This document shows, one piece after another, positions 1 to 5,569 of a stretch of 8,795 nucleotides of DNA (position 1 is its first letter; each line of letters opens with the position of its first letter). The position numbers were made by a program, and so were the translations under genes. This DNA comes from Pseudomonadota bacterium (lineage in GTDB: Bacteria; Desulfobacterota; Desulfobacteria; Desulfobacterales; Desulfobacteraceae), in the NCBI GenBank assembly GCA_018816605.1, contig JAHIVS010000718.1:1-8795 (forward strand), read 5' to 3'. Below the pieces are notes generated by a model. The model did not search any database. It was not told the origin of the DNA and was given only the letters and a program-made list of their open reading frames with translations.

Positions 1-13
1 ATGGCAAATCTTA

Positions 14-42
14 TTGACGCTCTTTGCCTGCCGTGATAGAAT
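14..42 (+). promoter_or_regulatory. Sigma-70 type promoter of tRNA-Lys
   Basis: The -35 box TTGACG (14-19) and -10 box TAGAAT (37-42) are separated by exactly 17 bp, and each has one mismatch to consensus. The expected start near 49-50 lies about 5 nt before the mature tRNA 5' end at 55, so the precursor would have a very short leader. Seen directly in sequence; promoter activity is inferred. Confidence 0.75.
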
Positions 43-54
43 TCAGCCGTTCTT

Positions 55-126
55 GGGCGCGTAGCTCAATGGTAGAGCAGCGGCCTTTTAAGCCGTTGGT
101 TAAGGGTTCGAGCCCCTTCGCGCTCA
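55..126 (+). tRNA. tRNA-Lys (anticodon UUU)
   Basis: A full cloverleaf can be folded by eye. The acceptor stem pairs 55-61 with 119-125 (one G-U pair). The D arm is GCTC/GAGC at 64-67 and 75-78. The anticodon stem is 80-84 with 92-96, and its loop CTTTTAA at 85-91 carries TTT at 87-89, which reads Lys codons AAA and AAG. The T arm is AAGGG/CCCTT around the loop TTCGAGC (107-113). The discriminator base is A126. The next bases are CAA, so CCA is not encoded and must be added by the CCA-adding enzyme. Its own promoter lies just upstream and an intrinsic terminator follows 7 nt after the gene, so it is a single-gene unit. Protein-like frames across it on either strand are artefacts. Confidence 0.97.
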
Positions 127-133
127 CAAGAAT

Positions 134-158
134 AAAAACTTCCGCAAGGAAGTTTTTT
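134..158 (+). terminator. Intrinsic terminator of tRNA-Lys
   Basis: A perfect 10-bp stem (AAAAACTTCC at 134-143 with GGAAGTTTTT at 148-157) closes a GCAA tetraloop, and the T-run forms the 3' arm and tail (153-158). It begins 7 nt after the tRNA discriminator base, so it ends the tRNA transcript. Confidence 0.88.
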
Positions 159-439
159 GTTAAATTTGGTTCAGGGCACCCCATGCGGGGTATGGTATTC
201 GAGCCACTGCTTTGCGCTATCTTCTGCTGCAGTGCTATTCTCCTCACTTACGGCTGCAGTAGATTCGATGCTTTGTGAAACGAAATTATTACTTTCAGAA
301 ACATTATCTGACTCATGGGATGCCTATTTCATTTGATCAATTACCAGCGTAATAACATCAACTAAATTTTTTGTGAAACACCAGAACGGTGTAATAAATC
401 AATTATTGTAACTTTATAATTCGTCCTGTTAAATTAATT
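159..439. other. Gap without an intact gene between tRNA-Lys and lpdA
   Basis: No intact gene is seen between the tRNA terminator and the lpdA stop codon. It holds the minus-strand chemoreceptor relic listed separately. It also holds a 5-bp hairpin (ACACC at 378-382, GGTGT at 388-392). On the minus strand this hairpin is followed only by TTTCAC, so it is at best a weak terminator for lpdA. The octamer TTCGAGCC of the tRNA T arm recurs at 198-205, but no longer part of the tRNA 3' end is repeated, so there is no convincing attachment site. Confidence 0.5.
171..368 (-). pseudogene. Relic of a methyl-accepting chemotaxis protein C-terminal region
   Basis: One minus-strand frame, from about 368 down to a TGA at 171-173, reads LVDVITLVIDQMK, then an in-frame TAG (324-326), then ASHESDNVSES, NNFVSQ and SIESTAAVSEENSTAAEDS. 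The last segment matches the heptad style of the chemoreceptor signalling helix, where AAVSEEN(S/A)xAxEE is characteristic of the methylation helix region. After that the reading changes to an unrelated tail (KQWLEYHTPHGVP) and stops. A working receptor would continue for several dozen residues and would have sensor, membrane and HAMP parts; none is present. The similarity and the stop are seen in the sequence. Decay after a rearrangement is inferred. The match is short and low-complexity, so chance resemblance remains possible. Confidence 0.45.
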
Positions 440-1837
440 CTAGAGGTGAATTGCCATTCCTTCTGTGTCTTCGCCTGCCTCCATTATTACCTCGCTAAGG
501 GTTGGATGAGCATGAATATTTCGAATAATTTCGTTTATAGATAATTCATTTTGTTGAGCTAATGTTAGTTCAGGCAACAATTCTGAGACTTCTGGGCCAA
601 TCATATGAGCGCCAAGAATCTCGCCATATTTTTCATCAACAATAATTTTAACAAACCCTGTGCTTTCTCCAAATCCAAGCGCTTTACCATTGGCTTGAAA
701 AGGAAATCTCCCCACTTTTATTGGTTTTCCTAATTCGCGGGCTTGTTTTTCAGTGTATCCGAAAGAAGCGACTTGAGGTTGACAATAGGTCGCACGTGGA
801 ACCATCACATAGTTAATTGGACGGGTCTTTTTCTCTGCTATGGATTCAACACAATGCATGCCTTGAGCAGAAGCCACATGTGCAAGTAATAATTTTCCAG
901 TGACGTCGCCAATTGCCCAAATGCCAGGGATATTGGTAGCCATGTGTTCATCCACTTTAATGTGCTTTCGATCAGTGAATTCGACCCCAATATTTTCAAG
1001 ACCTAGATTCATGATGTTTGGTTTGAAACCTACAGCGATGAGGGCTTGTTCTGCTTTAATAATTTGTTCACCCATTTTGGATATAACTGATATTTTTACA
1101 CCAGTGAATGTTGTTTCGATCTTTTGAACACGTGTATCGACCATGCTCACGATTCCATGTTTTGTAAACGCTTTTTGTAGCTCAGCGCTAATTTCATCAT
1201 CTTCAAGAGGGGCGATTCGGGGCAGCATTTCAACAATTGTTACTTCAGTTCCGTAAGAATTCCAAATCGTAGCAAACTCCAATCCAATTGCACCAGCGCC
1301 AATGATCACCACGGATTTCGGAAGTTTTTCCTGAAGAATGGCTTCGTGATAGGTAATCACATTTTTCCCATCAACCTCTACGCCTGGTAACGATGAAGGT
1401 TGGCTTCCTGTGGCTATGATAATATTTTTGGCTTTAAGGGTTTGATCTTTACCGTTATTATCTGTGATGACGATAGATTCCTTTGTCATCAGTTTGGCAG
1501 AACCTTTGATGACCGTGATATTGTTTTTCTTTAGAAGAAAAGCAACTCCGCGGGTCAATCGATCGGATACTTGCCGGCTGCGTTTGACTGCGACACTGAA
1601 ATCCAATTGGAGATTGTCAAACGTAAATCCGAACTCTTTTCCGCGTTCACGTAAAGTAAGTGCAACTTCTGCGTTTTTTAACAACGTCTTGGTGGGAATA
1701 CAACCGATATTCAGACATACACCTCCAAACCATTGTTTATCAATAAGGACACACTTCAATCCAAGTTGAGAACAACGTATAGCGGCAACATATCCTGCTG
1801 GACCTGCTCCTATAATCGCAACATCAAACTCATCCAT
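440..1837 (-). CDS. lpdA: Dihydrolipoyl dehydrogenase (E3 component)
   Basis: FAD-dependent enzyme that reoxidises dihydrolipoamide with NAD+ in 2-oxoacid dehydrogenase or glycine cleavage complexes in the cytoplasm. At 465 aa it has normal family length. Numbered from the ATG at 1837: FAD Rossmann motif GAGPAG (10-15); redox disulfide GGVCLNIGCIPTK with Cys41 and Cys46; ATGS (142-145); NAD-binding GAGAIG (180-185); the second FAD motif AIGDVTG near 310; and the C-terminal catalytic pair in HAHPTLSE, His444 and Glu449. An in-frame GTG at 1855 would add six residues (MNYEVI). I chose the ATG because GAGGT lies 4 nt before it, inside that extension. It is divergent from the DeoR-type regulator. 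No E1, E2 or glycine-cleavage gene is in view, so the complex it serves cannot be told from this window. All catalytic residues are intact. Confidence 0.96.
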   Translation of the reverse strand: MDEFDVAIIGAGPAGYVAAIRCSQLGLKCVLIDKQWFGGVCLNIGCIPTKTLLKNAEVALTLRERGKEFGFTFDNLQLDFSVAVKRSRQVSDRLTRGVAFLLKKNNITVIKGSAKLMTKESIVITDNNGKDQTLKAKNIIIATGSQPSSLPGVEVDGKNVITYHEAILQEKLPKSVVIIGAGAIGLEFATIWNSYGTEVTIVEMLPRIAPLEDDEISAELQKAFTKHGIVSMVDTRVQKIETTFTGVKISVISKMGEQIIKAEQALIAVGFKPNIMNLGLENIGVEFTDRKHIKVDEHMATNIPGIWAIGDVTGKLLLAHVASAQGMHCVESIAEKKTRPINYVMVPRATYCQPQVASFGYTEKQARELGKPIKVGRFPFQANGKALGFGESTGFVKIIVDEKYGEILGAHMIGPEVSELLPELTLAQQNELSINEIIRNIHAHPTLSEVIMEAGEDTEGMAIHL

Positions 1838-1841
1838 GATT

Positions 1842-1846
1842 ACCTC
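1842..1846 (-). promoter_or_regulatory. Ribosome binding site that decides the lpdA start
   Basis: On the minus strand GAGGT is followed by AATC and then the ATG at 1837. The in-frame upstream GTG at 1855 has only AT-rich sequence before it and no comparable site. This favours the shorter, 465-residue protein. Confidence 0.7.
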
Positions 1847-1891
1847 ATAGTTCACTAAAGACTTAAGAGCTCAACAATGTTTCGAATAATT

Positions 1892-1920
1892 CTTATACTT
1901 GCCAATCGATTTGAACTCAA
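1892..1920 (-). promoter_or_regulatory. Candidate lpdA promoter
   Basis: Read on the minus strand, TTGAGT (1920-1915) and TATAAG (1897-1892) are separated by 17 bp, about 55 bp before the lpdA ATG. The inverted repeat at 1932-1955 sits 12 bp upstream of this -35 box. Matches are 4/6 and 5/6, so this is moderate. Confidence 0.5.
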
Positions 1921-1931
1921 TGGCGTTATAT

Positions 1932-1955
1932 ATTTTTGTTGACTTCAACAAAAAT
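1932..1955. promoter_or_regulatory. Perfect inverted repeat, probable DeoR-family operator
   Basis: ATTTTTGTTGA (1932-1942) and its exact reverse complement TCAACAAAAAT (1945-1955) are separated by CT. The core is TGTTGA, two bases, TCAACA. It lies between the divergent lpdA and deoR-type promoters, 21 bp before the regulator's -35 box. Inverted, T/A-rich, TGTT-containing sites are usual for this regulator family. Binding by the adjacent regulator is inferred. Confidence 0.6.
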
Positions 1956-1976
1956 TCGTTATTTTAGAATAGCTTA

Positions 1977-2005
1977 TTGACAACGTGCTGTAATTTTGTT
2001 ATTAT
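1977..2005 (+). promoter_or_regulatory. Promoter of the DeoR-family regulator gene
   Basis: TTGACA (1977-1982, perfect -35) and TATTAT (2000-2005, one mismatch -10) have 17-bp spacing. The expected start near 2012 gives a leader of about 60 nt that contains the two TCAACA half-sites. This is the strongest promoter by eye in the window. Confidence 0.8.
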
Positions 2006-2035
2006 ATTGCATAATTCATCAAAAAACAATAAAAA

Positions 2036-2051
2036 TCAACAAATTTCAACA
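2036..2051. promoter_or_regulatory. Two TCAACA half-sites in 10-bp phase
   Basis: TCAACA occurs at 2036-2041 and again at 2046-2051, exactly one helical turn apart. The surrounding bases are also similar (ATCAACAAAT, TTCAACAATT). They repeat the half-site of the inverted repeat at 1932-1955 and lie downstream of the regulator promoter, where bound protein could block transcription or form a loop with the upstream site. Another TCAACA is at 1871-1876 in the lpdA leader. Confidence 0.45.
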
Positions 2052-2071
2052 ATTATTATTAAGGAATTCTT

Positions 2072-2842
2072 TTGACTACCTATAAAAGACGTCAATCTTT
2101 ATTGGATTTATTGCATACTCAACCGGATTTACGAGTACCCGAGATTGCAGCATCTATGGGGGTTTCGGAAGGTACAGTGCGCAATGATTTAAATGCACTT
2201 GAAGAAGAAGGTAGGCTTAGACGTGTTCATGGCGGAGCGATCCTTAATTCAGATGATCAGTTCAAAAACAATTCATTTTTACGCCGCTATGAATTGAATG
2301 TAGAAGCCAAACTGGCAATTGCTCACAAAGCCGTTAATCTTGTTAATGATGGTGATTCCATTCTTCTAGATGCCAGCAGCACAGGATATTACTTTGCAAG
2401 ACAACTTAGAGAACGACAAAATTTGAGAGTTGTCACAAACGGTTTTGAAGTGGCAAGAGAGTTGGCTCAAAACCCATCGAATAATGTCATATTGATCGGT
2501 GGGGTTGTGAACAACAACGCATCTTCTGTAAGCGGTCTATTGAGTGAAAGAATTATTGAAGACCTGCACATTCAAAAAGCTTTTTTATCATGCAGCGGAT
2601 TCAGTCTTGAACGCGGAATGACAGAGATTTATTTTGATGAAGCGCAGTTAAAAAGAAAAATTATTGAATCAACAGATTACTTATATGCCTTGGTGGACTC
2701 TTCAAAATTTGGCGTCGAAGATATGACGTCTTTTGCACGACGCGAAAAGATTATGACTCTATTTACTGATTCTGGAGTCACCGAGGAGTGGAAAGAAAAG
2801 TTTGTTCAAGTAGGAATTAATTTGGTTATTTGTGATATCTAG
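2072..2842 (+). CDS. DeoR-family sugar-responsive transcriptional regulator
   Basis: Cytoplasmic DNA-binding regulator of 256 aa, normal length. The N-terminal DeoR winged helix-turn-helix covers about residues 5-56: LRVPEIAASMGVSEGTVRND (20-39), then LNALEEEGRLRRVHGGA. The C-terminal sugar-phosphate sensor (DeoRC, related to ribose-5-phosphate isomerase) shows DASST (100-104), TNG (122-124), GG (143-144), SGLLSE (154-159), GFSLERGMTE (176-185) and DSSKFG (209-214). These are the usual effector-pocket motifs, and the usual effector is a phosphorylated sugar. The start is TTG, supported by AAGGA at 2061-2065, 6 nt upstream, and by a strong promoter. It precedes the sugar import and rhamnosidase genes on the same strand, so it most likely represses them and itself, with a rhamnose catabolite as inducer. 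That role is inferred; paralogues serve many sugars. Confidence 0.92.
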   Translation: MTTYKRRQSLLDLLHTQPDLRVPEIAASMGVSEGTVRNDLNALEEEGRLRRVHGGAILNSDDQFKNNSFLRRYELNVEAKLAIAHKAVNLVNDGDSILLDASSTGYYFARQLRERQNLRVVTNGFEVARELAQNPSNNVILIGGVVNNNASSVSGLLSERIIEDLHIQKAFLSCSGFSLERGMTEIYFDEAQLKRKIIESTDYLYALVDSSKFGVEDMTSFARREKIMTLFTDSGVTEEWKEKFVQVGINLVICDI

Positions 2843-2885
2843 GTTTACAACGAAGCCTTTTGAGTTTGGAATCGTTGACACTCAG

Positions 2886-2933
2886 TCTGGAAACGAATCG
2901 GCACAGATAAGAACAGCCAGTTGCGTTTCTAGA
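2886..2933 (+). repeat. 10-bp stem-loop after the regulator gene
   Basis: TCTGGAAACG (2886-2895) pairs with CGTTTCTAGA (2924-2933) over 10 bp with one G-U wobble, around a 28-nt loop. It begins 44 nt after the regulator stop. No T-run follows, so it is not a standard terminator; it could protect an mRNA end or be part of a leader fold. Confidence 0.5.
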
Positions 2934-2980
2934 ACTTCAAAAGTAAAGAAAGGAGAATATAAAAATCGAAAATAACAGAG

Positions 2981-3028
2981 AAGAAAAAAGGGAGACACCA
3001 ACATCTTAGACAGTCTGTGGTATCTCCC
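2981..3028 (-). terminator. Minus-strand intrinsic terminator overlapping an ORF end
   Basis: GGGAGACACCA (2990-3000) and TGGTATCTCCC (3018-3028) form an 11-position stem with one mismatch and a 17-nt loop. Read on the minus strand, the stem is followed at once by TTTTTTCTT (2989-2981), the standard terminator layout. The plus strand has no T-run after the stem. The TAA of the minus-strand ORF ending at 3006 lies in the loop, as often happens at real 3' gene ends. No intact minus-strand gene is present to be terminated. Confidence 0.6.
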
Positions 3029-3097
3029 AAACGCAAGCATTCAGAATACTCATAACCTTTGTTAAGGTGAGTTTCTGTTTGCTGAAGAGCATCATAA

Positions 3098-3154
3098 TGG
3101 ATTTCAGCTTGCTTTGCAAGACCCTTATTTTATTTGAGCAGTAATTGAAATCCA
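3098..3154 (+). repeat. Nested stem-loop upstream of the binding-protein gene
   Basis: TGGATTTCA (3098-3106) and TGAAATCCA (3146-3154) are perfect 9-bp reverse complements. Inside, CTTGC and GCAAG (3108-3112, 3116-3120) form a 5-bp hairpin with loop TTT, starting one base after the left outer arm. The next stem starts one base after the right arm ends. Such close packing suggests a folded RNA rather than scattered repeats. Function unknown. Confidence 0.5.
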
Positions 3155-3155
3155 A

Positions 3156-3184
3156 ATTAACAGACGCACTTGCGCTGTTAATAT
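3156..3184 (+). promoter_or_regulatory. Inverted repeat overlapping a possible extended -10 promoter
   Basis: ATTAACAG and CTGTTAAT (3156-3163, 3175-3182) plus inner CGCA and TGCG (3165-3168, 3171-3174) form a palindrome centred on CT, with one extra A at 3164. Its right end contains TG-T-TAATAT (3176-3184), a possible extended -10 about 34 bp before the binding-protein ATG, though with no good -35. An operator covering the promoter is a reasonable reading; an RNA hairpin is the alternative. Confidence 0.4.
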
Positions 3185-3217
3185 CAGAATAAATTTGAAG
3201 GATAAGGAGAAGCACCT

Positions 3218-4582
3218 ATGTTTGTAAAAAGCAAAGTATTTACCCTGATCTTGGTTTTGGCTTTCGTATTGTCCGCATGTGCCCAGACTCCGACAGCAGC
3301 TCCAACTGCTGCACCTGTGGTAACTGAAGAGGTAACAGAAGTCGCTGCAACCGCAGCACCAATTGAGGCTGAACCCATCACAATTACCTACCTTGTTGGT
3401 GATGTCGAGTCTGATCAGTTAATTAACCACGCCCTGGCGGATGCTTATATGGAATTGCATCCAAACGTGACCATCGAAATTGAAAATCGTCCAGGTGGCG
3501 GTGATGGCGACAATTTGGTCAAAACGCGTTTGGCCACTGAAGAAATGACTGACCTCTTTTCATACAACGCTGGCTCTTTACTTCAGGCCTTGAATCCTGC
3601 CGAATCTTTAGTTGACCTCACCAATGAAGCTTTCATGGAAAACGTTGATGATGCCTTCAAGCAGACTGTTGCACAGGATGGCAAAGTCTTTGGTATACCG
3701 AACCAGACTTCAATGGGTGGCGGTATCTTATACAACAAAAAGATCTACGCTGACCTTGGTTTGAGCGTTCCTGTGACTTGGGAAGAATTTGCCGCTAACA
3801 ATGAAAAAATCAAAGAAGCTGGAATTGCTCCTGTTATTGCCACCTTTGGCGATACCTGGACTTCCCAATTGTTTGTTTTGGCCGATTATTACAATGTTCA
3901 GGCAGCCAATCCGACCTTTGCCGCTGACTATACTGCCAACAAAGCTAAATATGTATCCACACCAGCAGCTATTGCAGGTTTCAAATATTTGCAAGAAGGT
4001 TATGAAAAGGGTTGGTACCAGGAAGATTTTGCAACCGCTAAATTCGATCAAGGACTTGAGATGCTTGCTAATGGTGAAGGAGCTCACTACCCGATGCTCT
4101 CCTTTGCTCTACCTGCCATTGCTACCAACTGGCCTGACAAGATCAATGACATAGGCTTCTTTGCTCAACCTGGTCCGACGGCTGACAAGAATGGCGCAAC
4201 CATCTGGATGCTGTTAGCAACCTACATCCCCCAGACAACCACTGGCGAAAAACTTGATGTTGCCAAAGATTTCTTGGCCTTCATGGTTTCTCCTGAAGCT
4301 GTTGCAGTCTTAAATGCAGCAGTGCCTCCTTCTGGCCCATATCTGATCAAAGGTGCGGCACTTCCTGATGATGTATTACCTGCTGTAAAAGATATCGCAG
4401 CCTACATCAATGCCGGAAATTCCGCTCCCGCACTTGAGTTCCTCTCACCAGTCAAAGGTCCAAACCTTGAACATTTCTGTGTTGCAGTTGGAACCGGTCA
4501 AATGACCGCCGAAGCTGCCGCAGAGGCCTATGACGAGGATGTTGAAAAACAAGCAGTTCAACTTGGCCTGCAGGGCTGGTAA
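3218..4582 (+). CDS. Sugar ABC transporter substrate-binding lipoprotein (family 1)
   Basis: Extracytoplasmic receptor of a CUT1-type carbohydrate importer, 454 aa, usual length. Residues 1-20 are a lipoprotein signal peptide with lipobox LSAC and lipidated Cys21. A flexible Thr/Pro/Ala/Glu linker follows to about residue 52 (TPTAAPTAAP), a style common in Anaerolineae lipoproteins. The mature domain is an extracellular solute-binding protein family 1 fold; YNKKIYADLGLSVPVTWEEF (172-191) is the family signature around the hinge. AAGGAGA at 3204-3210, 7 nt before the ATG, supports the start. It is followed by a strong hairpin and then the two permeases. The ligand cannot be read from the sequence. 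The downstream alpha-L-rhamnosidase suggests a rhamnose-containing oligosaccharide or glycoside. Transcription may be controlled by the upstream DeoR-type regulator and the inverted repeats in its leader. Confidence 0.93.
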   Translation: MFVKSKVFTLILVLAFVLSACAQTPTAAPTAAPVVTEEVTEVAATAAPIEAEPITITYLVGDVESDQLINHALADAYMELHPNVTIEIENRPGGGDGDNLVKTRLATEEMTDLFSYNAGSLLQALNPAESLVDLTNEAFMENVDDAFKQTVAQDGKVFGIPNQTSMGGGILYNKKIYADLGLSVPVTWEEFAANNEKIKEAGIAPVIATFGDTWTSQLFVLADYYNVQAANPTFAADYTANKAKYVSTPAAIAGFKYLQEGYEKGWYQEDFATAKFDQGLEMLANGEGAHYPMLSFALPAIATNWPDKINDIGFFAQPGPTADKNGATIWMLLATYIPQTTTGEKLDVAKDFLAFMVSPEAVAVLNAAVPPSGPYLIKGAALPDDVLPAVKDIAAYINAGNSAPALEFLSPVKGPNLEHFCVAVGTGQMTAEAAAEAYDEDVEKQAVQLGLQGW

Positions 4583-4611
4583 AAAACTGTTTATGTAAGA
4601 ATGATGCTGTA

Positions 4612-4650
4612 TTTTTGAGGATCAGCCTACAAAATGCTGATCCTCAAAAA
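4612..4650 (+). promoter_or_regulatory. Strong intercistronic hairpin between binding protein and permease genes
   Basis: TTTTTGAGGATCAGC (4612-4626) and GCTGATCCTCAAAAA (4636-4650) are perfect 15-bp arms around a 9-nt loop, 29 bp after the binding-protein stop and 40 bp before the permease start. No T-run follows on the plus strand, so it is not a normal terminator. In binding-protein transport operons such hairpins commonly protect the upstream mRNA 3' end, so that much more receptor than permease is made. That role here is inferred. Confidence 0.75.
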
Positions 4651-4680
4651 AAACTAGCCGTGGTGTTCGTCGATTTTTGT

Positions 4681-4685
4681 GAGGT
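4681..4685 (+). promoter_or_regulatory. Ribosome binding site that decides the first permease start
   Basis: GAGGT lies 5 nt before the ATG at 4691. An in-frame GTG at 4679 overlaps the region just before this site and has no ribosome site of its own, so the ATG is preferred. Confidence 0.7.
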
Positions 4686-4690
4686 TTTTA

Positions 4691-5569
4691 ATGCAAAACA
4701 ATACACAGTCAAAGGTAGCGTTGAGTACGTATTCCCATTGGTTCTATTTACCTGCTGCCATTATTTTCATCATTTTTTTTATTGTACCGACGATCCTGGC
4801 CTTTTACTTTAGCATGACTCGATGGACCTTATTCGATGCAACCTTCATCGGCTTCGAAAATTATCTTATGTTTTTCTCAGATCGCATGCTTACCACGGGG
4901 CTACGAAACACAATTATTTATGCCATCTTAACCAGCAGTCTCAAGGTTGTCCTTTCATTGCCGCTGGCTGTGTTGCTCACTTCAAGAATTCACTTAAAAG
5001 GGCTTTTGAGGGGGATGATCTTTTTTCCGGTATTGGTCAGCACCATTGCGGTTGGCATTACTTTTTCAGCCATAATGCAACCATCGCTGGGCCTGATAAA
5101 CGTCACGCTTGGTTTCTTGGGACTTCCTCAACCAGATTGGTTGGGTAATCCGGCTCTTGCCCTTTACTCTGTAGCATTGGTTGACGTTTGGAAGGGTGTT
5201 GGCATCGCAACAGTTATATTCATGGCGGCAATCGTGTCAATACCGCAAGATTACTTTGAAGCTGTGAGTCTTGAGGGTGGTGCCTGGGCAAAATTTTGGC
5301 ACATTACGATTCCGTTGACGCGTAATGCCACATTCACAGTTATTTTGTTGTCTTTCATTGGGGGCTTGCGTTCATTTGACCTGATTTGGGCTATGACGCG
5401 AGGGGGGCCTGGTTTTGCATCTGATGTGCTTACTTCGGTAATTTACAAACAGTATCAAGCCGGGTTCTATGGTTTATCAACTGCTGGCAACGTCGTGCTC
5501 TTTATTATGGTGACCTGCATCGTGTATCCTTTGATGAGATATTTCAATCGCAAGGAGATTGATCTATGA
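4691..5569 (+). CDS. Carbohydrate ABC transporter permease, MalF/UgpA type
   Basis: Inner-membrane subunit of the sugar importer, 292 aa. About six membrane segments are visible at roughly residues 17-41, 72-96, 105-128, 155-181, 211-231 and 265-284. The cytoplasmic EAA loop that contacts the ATPase is EAVSLEGGAWAKFWHITIPL (190-209), with the conserved Gly, and is followed by the MalF-type stretch FDLIWAMTRGGPG. The start is the ATG with GAGGT 5 nt upstream, not the GTG at 4679. It follows the binding-protein gene after a hairpin and overlaps the next permease by 4 bp (ATGA), so the two are translationally coupled and form a heterodimer. No ATP-binding subunit is encoded in the window; CUT1 systems in many bacteria share one ATPase encoded elsewhere. 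Confidence 0.93.
   Translation: MQNNTQSKVALSTYSHWFYLPAAIIFIIFFIVPTILAFYFSMTRWTLFDATFIGFENYLMFFSDRMLTTGLRNTIIYAILTSSLKVVLSLPLAVLLTSRIHLKGLLRGMIFFPVLVSTIAVGITFSAIMQPSLGLINVTLGFLGLPQPDWLGNPALALYSVALVDVWKGVGIATVIFMAAIVSIPQDYFEAVSLEGGAWAKFWHITIPLTRNATFTVILLSFIGGLRSFDLIWAMTRGGPGFASDVLTSVIYKQYQAGFYGLSTAGNVVLFIMVTCIVYPLMRYFNRKEIDL

Larger units (their letters stand above)
3006..3215 (-). pseudogene. Possible relic of an unrecognised minus-strand gene 3' end
   Basis: A minus-strand frame of up to 69 codons ends at TAA 3006-3008. Its last 40 or so residues look protein-like (VLQSKLKSIMMLF, KQKLTLTKVMSILNA, CVWEIPQTV), with alternating basic and aliphatic residues. I do not recognise the family; a transposase tail is possible but not shown. 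The beginning of the frame runs over the ribosome site of the binding-protein gene and starts from a GTG without a ribosome site, so it is not an intact gene. The main support is the terminator that overlaps its stop codon. It could equally be a chance frame in a structured leader. Confidence 0.25.
2843..3217 (+). other. 375-bp gap with nested inverted repeats, leader of the transporter operon
   Basis: No convincing plus-strand gene lies between the regulator stop and the binding-protein start. It holds four stems, listed separately: 2886-2933, 2990-3028, 3098-3154 (enclosing a small hairpin at 3108-3120) and 3156-3182. A good AGGAGA ribosome site is at 3205-3210. The TTGACA at 2875-2880 has no matching -10 box. 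No U-tracts follow the stems on the plus strand, so the regulator has no clear intrinsic terminator, and read-through into the transporter genes is possible. Either this is a structured regulatory leader or it contains the decayed end of an inserted minus-strand gene. Confidence 0.55.

Noticed and set aside
171..206. Possible second tRNA or attachment-site copy, suggested by TTCGAGCC at 198-205
   Set aside because: Only eight bases match the tRNA T arm; no acceptor, D or anticodon stems can be formed and no longer repeat of the tRNA end is found.
11..278. Open frames on both strands over the tRNA-Lys region
   Set aside because: They translate the tRNA itself (the minus frame gives the familiar GLEPLTNGLKGRCSTIELR artefact) and have no ribosome site.
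2875..2910. TTGACA at 2875-2880 as a promoter for the transporter operon
   Set aside because: No -10-like hexamer at 16-18 bp spacing; bases 2898-2903 read TCGGCA.
3728..4154. Overlapping frames on both strands inside the binding-protein gene
   Set aside because: The binding protein has lipobox, linker and family signature in its own frame; the others show no recognisable features.
4612..4650. Rho-independent terminator ending the operon after the binding-protein gene
   Set aside because: The stem is perfect but no T-run follows on the plus strand, and the permease genes clearly continue the unit.
4615..5148. Small plus-strand frames at 4615-4812 and 4822-5148
   Set aside because: They lie over the intercistronic hairpin and the first permease in other frames, with no ribosome site or family features.
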